From NCBI GenBank assembly GCA_026994095.1, contig JALWRU010000050.1:1-8783 (forward strand): a stretch of 8,783 nt of DNA, in the 5' to 3' direction. The DNA is from Nitrospira sp. (GTDB taxonomy: Bacteria > Nitrospirota > JACRHL01). This document shows, in pieces, positions 6,342-8,783 of the stretch (position 1 is its first letter; each line of letters starts with the position of its first letter). Both the position numbers and the translations under genes were made by a program. A model generated the notes under the pieces. It did not search any database, had not been told where the DNA came from, and saw only the letters and a list, made by a program, of their open reading frames with translations.

Positions 6342-7157
6342 GTGACCACAGGCTACAGACTGGCATTTATCGGCGGCGGCAACATGGCCGAGGCGCTCAT
6401 CAAGGGGGTACTGGCCAGCGAGGCTCCGGTGACGCCGGAGCAGATCACCGTGGGTGAGCCGGACGCCAGTCGGCGTACCTATCTGGCCGATACCTACGGC
6501 GTCGCCACTACTGACGACAACGGCACCCTGCTGGCGCGGGCCGACCTTGTTTTTCTGGCGGTCAAACCCCACCTGGTCGAGCCGGTGCTGGTGCCGCTGC
6601 AAGACCATGTGACCGACCAGCACCTGATCATCTCCCTGGCCGCCGGAGTGCCGTTGACCCGCCTGCAGGCCCACCTGTACGCCGACAGCAAGGTGGTGCG
6701 GGTCATGCCCAATACCCCGGCGCTGGTGGGACAGGGGGTCTCCGCCCTGTCGGTAGGGCCGGGAGTGACCGACAAGGACCTGTTGCCGGTACAGGAGGTG
6801 CTGGGCGCAGTGGGGTTGGTGGTCACGGTTGCAGAGGCGCAGATGGATGCGGTCACGGCCCTGTCCGGCTCTGGCCCTGCCTACGTCTTTACCTTTATCG
6901 AGGCGCTGGCAGACGGCGGCGTGCAGATGGGTCTGCCCCGTGCCACTGCGATGCAACTGGCCGCACAGACAGTACTGGGCGCGGCGCAGATGGTGCGGGA
7001 TACCGGCACCCATCCGGCCCAGTTGAAGGATATGGTCACCAGCCCCGGTGGCACCACCGCAGCAGGGCTGTCGGCGTTGGAGACGGGGGCCTTTCGGGGG
7101 GTCGTCATGGCAGCAGTAAAAGCGGCGACCGAGCGCGGTCGCGAGTTGGGAGCATAA
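6342..7157 (+). CDS. proC: Pyrroline-5-carboxylate reductase ProC
   Basis: ProC reduces 1-pyrroline-5-carboxylate to L-proline with NAD(P)H, the last step of proline synthesis, in the cytoplasm. The 271 residues match the family. The N-terminal Rossmann fold carries AFIGGGNMAEALIKG (8-22) and FLAVKPH (71-77), followed by VRVMPNTPALVGQG (119-132). The helical dimerisation domain holds DAVTALSGSGPAYVFTFIEALADGGVQMGL (169-198) and the signature LKDMVTSPGGTTAAGLSALE (228-247). Start: GTG at 6342 with GGGAG (6327-6331) ten bases upstream, 16 bases after yggS. Its place between yggS and yggT is a common proteobacterial arrangement. No defects are seen. Confidence 0.98.
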   Translation: MTTGYRLAFIGGGNMAEALIKGVLASEAPVTPEQITVGEPDASRRTYLADTYGVATTDDNGTLLARADLVFLAVKPHLVEPVLVPLQDHVTDQHLIISLAAGVPLTRLQAHLYADSKVVRVMPNTPALVGQGVSALSVGPGVTDKDLLPVQEVLGAVGLVVTVAEAQMDAVTALSGSGPAYVFTFIEALADGGVQMGLPRATAMQLAAQTVLGAAQMVRDTGTHPAQLKDMVTSPGGTTAAGLSALETGAFRGVVMAAVKAATERGRELGA

Positions 7158-7166
7158 GAAACCACC

Positions 7167-7466
7167 ATGTTTGTTGCAGGCAATCTGCTGGGCGCACTGG
7201 CCACCATGCTCGACATGGCGTTGACCATTTACATGTGGTTGATTATCGTCCGTTCACTCATCAGTTGGGTGAACCCGGACCCCTATAACCCGATTGTGCA
7301 GTTTTTGATCCGCGCCACCGAGCCGGTATTGATGCGGGTGCGGGCGTTCATCCCGTTCCGCAATATCGGCATCGACCTGTCGCCCATCATCGTGATCTTC
7401 GCCATTATTTTTTTCAAACAGGCGGTGGTATTGAGCCTCATGCAGGCCGCCCGCACCATGGGCTAG
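7167..7466 (+). CDS. yggT: YggT family membrane protein
   Basis: This is a 99-residue integral membrane protein with one YGGT repeat. There are two hydrophobic segments (about 8-32 and 71-92), separated by a polar loop holding the family pattern ISWVNPDPYNPIVQFL...TEPVL, then VRAFIPF and GIDLSPIIV. E. coli YggT has two such repeats; the single-repeat form is like Gram-positive YlmG and plastid relatives. Molecular function is not established; relatives have been tied to division, nucleoid distribution and osmotic stress. The ATG lies nine bases after the proC stop with only a weak GGGAG upstream (7148-7152), suggesting read-on translation from proC. A T7 run (7408-7414) encodes the Phe-Phe in the second helix. 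Confidence 0.95.
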   Translation: MFVAGNLLGALATMLDMALTIYMWLIIVRSLISWVNPDPYNPIVQFLIRATEPVLMRVRAFIPFRNIGIDLSPIIVIFAIIFFKQAVVLSLMQAARTMG

Positions 7467-7476
7467 ACCTCCCCCG

Positions 7477-7767
7477 GTGGCGCATCCCATCCGGGCCGAC
7501 GGCGACGGTGTACGCATTGCCGTTCGGCTGGCCCCCAAATCGAGCCGCGACAAGGTGCTGGGGCTGCACGATCAGGCCTTGAAAATTGCCATCACCGCGC
7601 CGCCCATTGACGGTCGCGCCAACCGTCACCTCATCAAGTTTTTGGCCAAGCAGCTCAAGGTGGCCCCCCGCGAGATTACCTTGATCTCCGGCGAACTGGC
7701 CCGTTTGAAGGTACTGCATGTGGCCGGGGTGACGGTGGCACAGGCCAGCGCCGTGCTGCTGCCGTGA
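7477..7767 (+). CDS. yggU: YggU family protein (DUF167)
   Basis: A small 96-residue soluble protein of the DUF167/YggU family, function unknown. The family pattern is clear: VRIAVRLAPKSSRDKVLG (12-29), the core ITAPPIDGRANRHLIKFLAKQLKV (39-62), and ITLISGELARLKVLHV (67-82). In many relatives the last motif has a Ser-Arg pair; here it reads Ala-Arg-Leu-Lys. The GTG at 7477 is the only plausible start: an in-frame TGA lies at 7432-7434 and no other start codon falls between. No ribosome binding site is visible in the 10-base gap after yggT, so expression probably depends on coupling. It is the last gene of the forward run and converges on a reverse-strand gene. Confidence 0.93.
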   Translation: MAHPIRADGDGVRIAVRLAPKSSRDKVLGLHDQALKIAITAPPIDGRANRHLIKFLAKQLKVAPREITLISGELARLKVLHVAGVTVAQASAVLLP

Positions 7768-7770
7768 CCG

Positions 7771-7782
7771 GACCGATCGGTC
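7771..7782. repeat. 12-base perfect palindrome between convergent genes
   Basis: GACCGATCGGTC fills most of the 14-base space between yggU and the reverse-strand gene and runs into the latter's stop codon. It can form only a 4-bp stem with loop GATC and has no T tract on either strand, so a terminator role is weak. It could be a protein-binding or methylation (GATC) site, or chance. Confidence 0.4.
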
Positions 7783-8783
7783 TACCGCCCGAACAGCTTG
7801 CCGACCCCGCCCAGCGCCCCTTTTTTGCCACCGGGCACCGCACTGGTCAGGAGTTGCGCACCCTGCTGTTGCAAGGCCCCCAACTGGCCACCCATACCGC
7901 CCAGATTGCTCATCTGCTGCTGCACATCCGCCAGCGGGCCTTTGACCTTTTCGGCCAACTGGCTCTTGATGTCGGCCTCAAAGGCTTTACGTTTGTCGGC
8001 CACCAGAGAGCGAATCTGGCCCGATAACTGGTTGTCCAGATCGGAGGAGACCGCCACATCTGGCTGGGTCAACAGGCCGGAGATGGTGGCATTCAAGCCC
8101 ACCTTTGCAGTGCTTTCCAATACCCCGGCCACCGCTTTGGCAATGGCCGAGCCGTCGGTCCCCTGTCGTACAAACTGACCGTCGTTGAGCAACCCGTCGA
8201 GGGTCGACTGCACGGTACCGCCGGACAACAACGCCTCACCGGTAATGCGGGCGCTACCGGACGCCAGCGTGAGCGGAATCCCCAGTTTTTCGGCCAGATC
8301 AATGTCGCTTAGCTTGAGGCCCTCAACCAACCATTTGGCGGTATCTTTGGCGGCCCCTGGCTGCACCCGGTCGAGCGCACCGGTCAGGTTAAAGGCTTCC
8401 ACCAGCGGCCACTTGAGTGCGGCAAATTCAAAGGTGGTGGGCAGCCCGGACAGAACCGCGTCAGACGAAATGTTCTGGACCGTCCCCGCCACAGTGCCGT
8501 TCTCCAACTCAATCGACATCTGCGCCAAGCGGATGAGCAGGTCCGGCTGACCGCTGGTATCGATCTCATCCGCAGTCTCTGCGGTGTCGCTATCGTCACC
8601 GGCCAATAGCGGCCCTAGCCGTTCGTACCAGTCCAGCGCGGTGGCGGTCCACATCTGCGCCTGCGGCCCCAGGATCAGCCCCATGACGTTTTTGAGGCCG
8701 TCCGCATCCGGGCCGAACTGCCCGGCCAGCCGTTTGGCTTCGTTCGCCGGGAGTGCCGCCACCTCTTTGGCGTCCCCCTTCAG
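7782..8783 (-). CDS. Conserved hypothetical protein, AsmA-like/TIGR03545-type, C-terminal part (5' end outside window)
   Basis: The frame is open from the right edge to a TAG at 7784-7782, giving 333 visible residues. A GTG at 8762 is in frame, but the upstream codons (LKGDAKEV) continue the protein pattern, so the gene is taken as truncated by the window. Features along the fragment: LPANEAKRLAGQFGPDADGLKN-like start, ALDWYERLGPLL, an acidic stretch DDSDTAETADEID, then PDLLIRLAQMSIELENGTVAGTVQNIS. Next are amphipathic beta-rich segments such as GLKLSDIDLAEKLGIPLTLASGSARITGEALL. Then comes SSDLDNQLSGQIRSLVADKRKAFEADIKSQLAEKVKGPLADVQQQM, a likely coiled coil, and a Gly/Gln-rich end finishing KLFGR. 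These resemble, from memory, the TIGR03545 group of large envelope proteins related to AsmA repeats. No transmembrane helix is in the visible part. Role unknown; the naming is tentative, the coding call is firm. Confidence 0.75.
   Translation of the reverse strand: MKGDAKEVAALPANEAKRLAGQFGPDADGLKNVMGLILGPQAQMWTATALDWYERLGPLLAGDDSDTAETADEIDTSGQPDLLIRLAQMSIELENGTVAGTVQNISSDAVLSGLPTTFEFAALKWPLVEAFNLTGALDRVQPGAAKDTAKWLVEGLKLSDIDLAEKLGIPLTLASGSARITGEALLSGGTVQSTLDGLLNDGQFVRQGTDGSAIAKAVAGVLESTAKVGLNATISGLLTQPDVAVSSDLDNQLSGQIRSLVADKRKAFEADIKSQLAEKVKGPLADVQQQMSNLGGMGGQLGALQQQGAQLLTSAVPGGKKGALGGVGKLFGR

Noticed and set aside
6162..7013. 283-codon reverse-strand open frame across proC
   Set aside because: Antisense to a full-length proC; rich in His, Gln and Arg as expected for a shadow frame.
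7801..7826. T6 run downstream of yggU as a terminator
   Set aside because: The preceding sequence is C-rich with no complementary G-rich arm, and the run lies inside the reverse-strand coding region as Lys codons.
7764..8027. 87-codon forward frame overlapping the yggU stop
   Set aside because: Antisense to the reverse-strand gene, whose protein pattern is much more protein-like; the four-base overlap with yggU appears to be chance.
1..8783. Search for CRISPR arrays, tRNA or rRNA genes, insertion sequences, phage or defence genes
   Set aside because: No regularly spaced repeats, tRNA-like cloverleaf or transposase motifs were seen; almost all bases are covered by conserved housekeeping genes.

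Overview
This window is a GC-rich, densely packed stretch of bacterial chromosome. It holds the distal part of a division and cell-wall (dcw) cluster, followed by a run of conserved housekeeping genes. Nine of the ten forward-strand genes are complete. The tenth, murB, is cut by the left edge, and one reverse-strand gene is cut by the right edge. Together the products point to a Gram-negative, probably proteobacterial, organism: MurB, a DdlB-like ligase, FtsQ, an FtsA with a C-terminal amphipathic helix, and a FtsZ with an IPAYLR C-terminal peptide. The exact lineage cannot be fixed from this window; a deep-branching proteobacterium such as a Magnetococcales-type organism is only a guess.

Layout: bases 1-2402 hold murB (3' part), ddl and ftsQ, abutting or overlapping by a few bases. 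ftsA and ftsZ follow (to 4977), with ftsZ preceded by the only textbook AGGAGG ribosome binding site. From 4983 to 7767 come pgeF (yfiH, shortened at its N-terminus), yggS, proC, yggT and yggU, all on the same strand with gaps of 5 to 16 bases. At 7782 a convergent reverse-strand gene ends after a 14-base gap; it is the C-terminal part of a large, probably envelope-associated protein resembling the TIGR03545/AsmA-like group.

Working together: MurB and Ddl make peptidoglycan precursors (UDP-MurNAc and D-Ala-D-Ala). FtsZ forms the division ring, FtsA tethers it to the membrane, and FtsQ links the ring to the septal wall machinery. PgeF is a peptidoglycan editing factor in related bacteria. YggS handles pyridoxal phosphate, ProC makes proline, YggT is a small membrane protein linked to division and envelope in other organisms, and YggU is uncharacterised. 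The order ftsZ-pgeF-yggS-X-yggT resembles the Gram-positive ftsZ-ylmD-ylmE-sepF-ylmG order, with proC in the sepF position.

No mobile element, CRISPR array, RNA gene or obvious novel system was found. No gene-free stretch exceeds 300 bases; the longest is the 63-base ftsA-ftsZ gap. The points most worth a second look are the short PgeF, the perfect hairpin and repeated C-rich element at the ftsZ/pgeF junction, other inverted repeats at gene junctions, the hexa-arginine tail of FtsZ, and the partially characterised reverse-strand gene.
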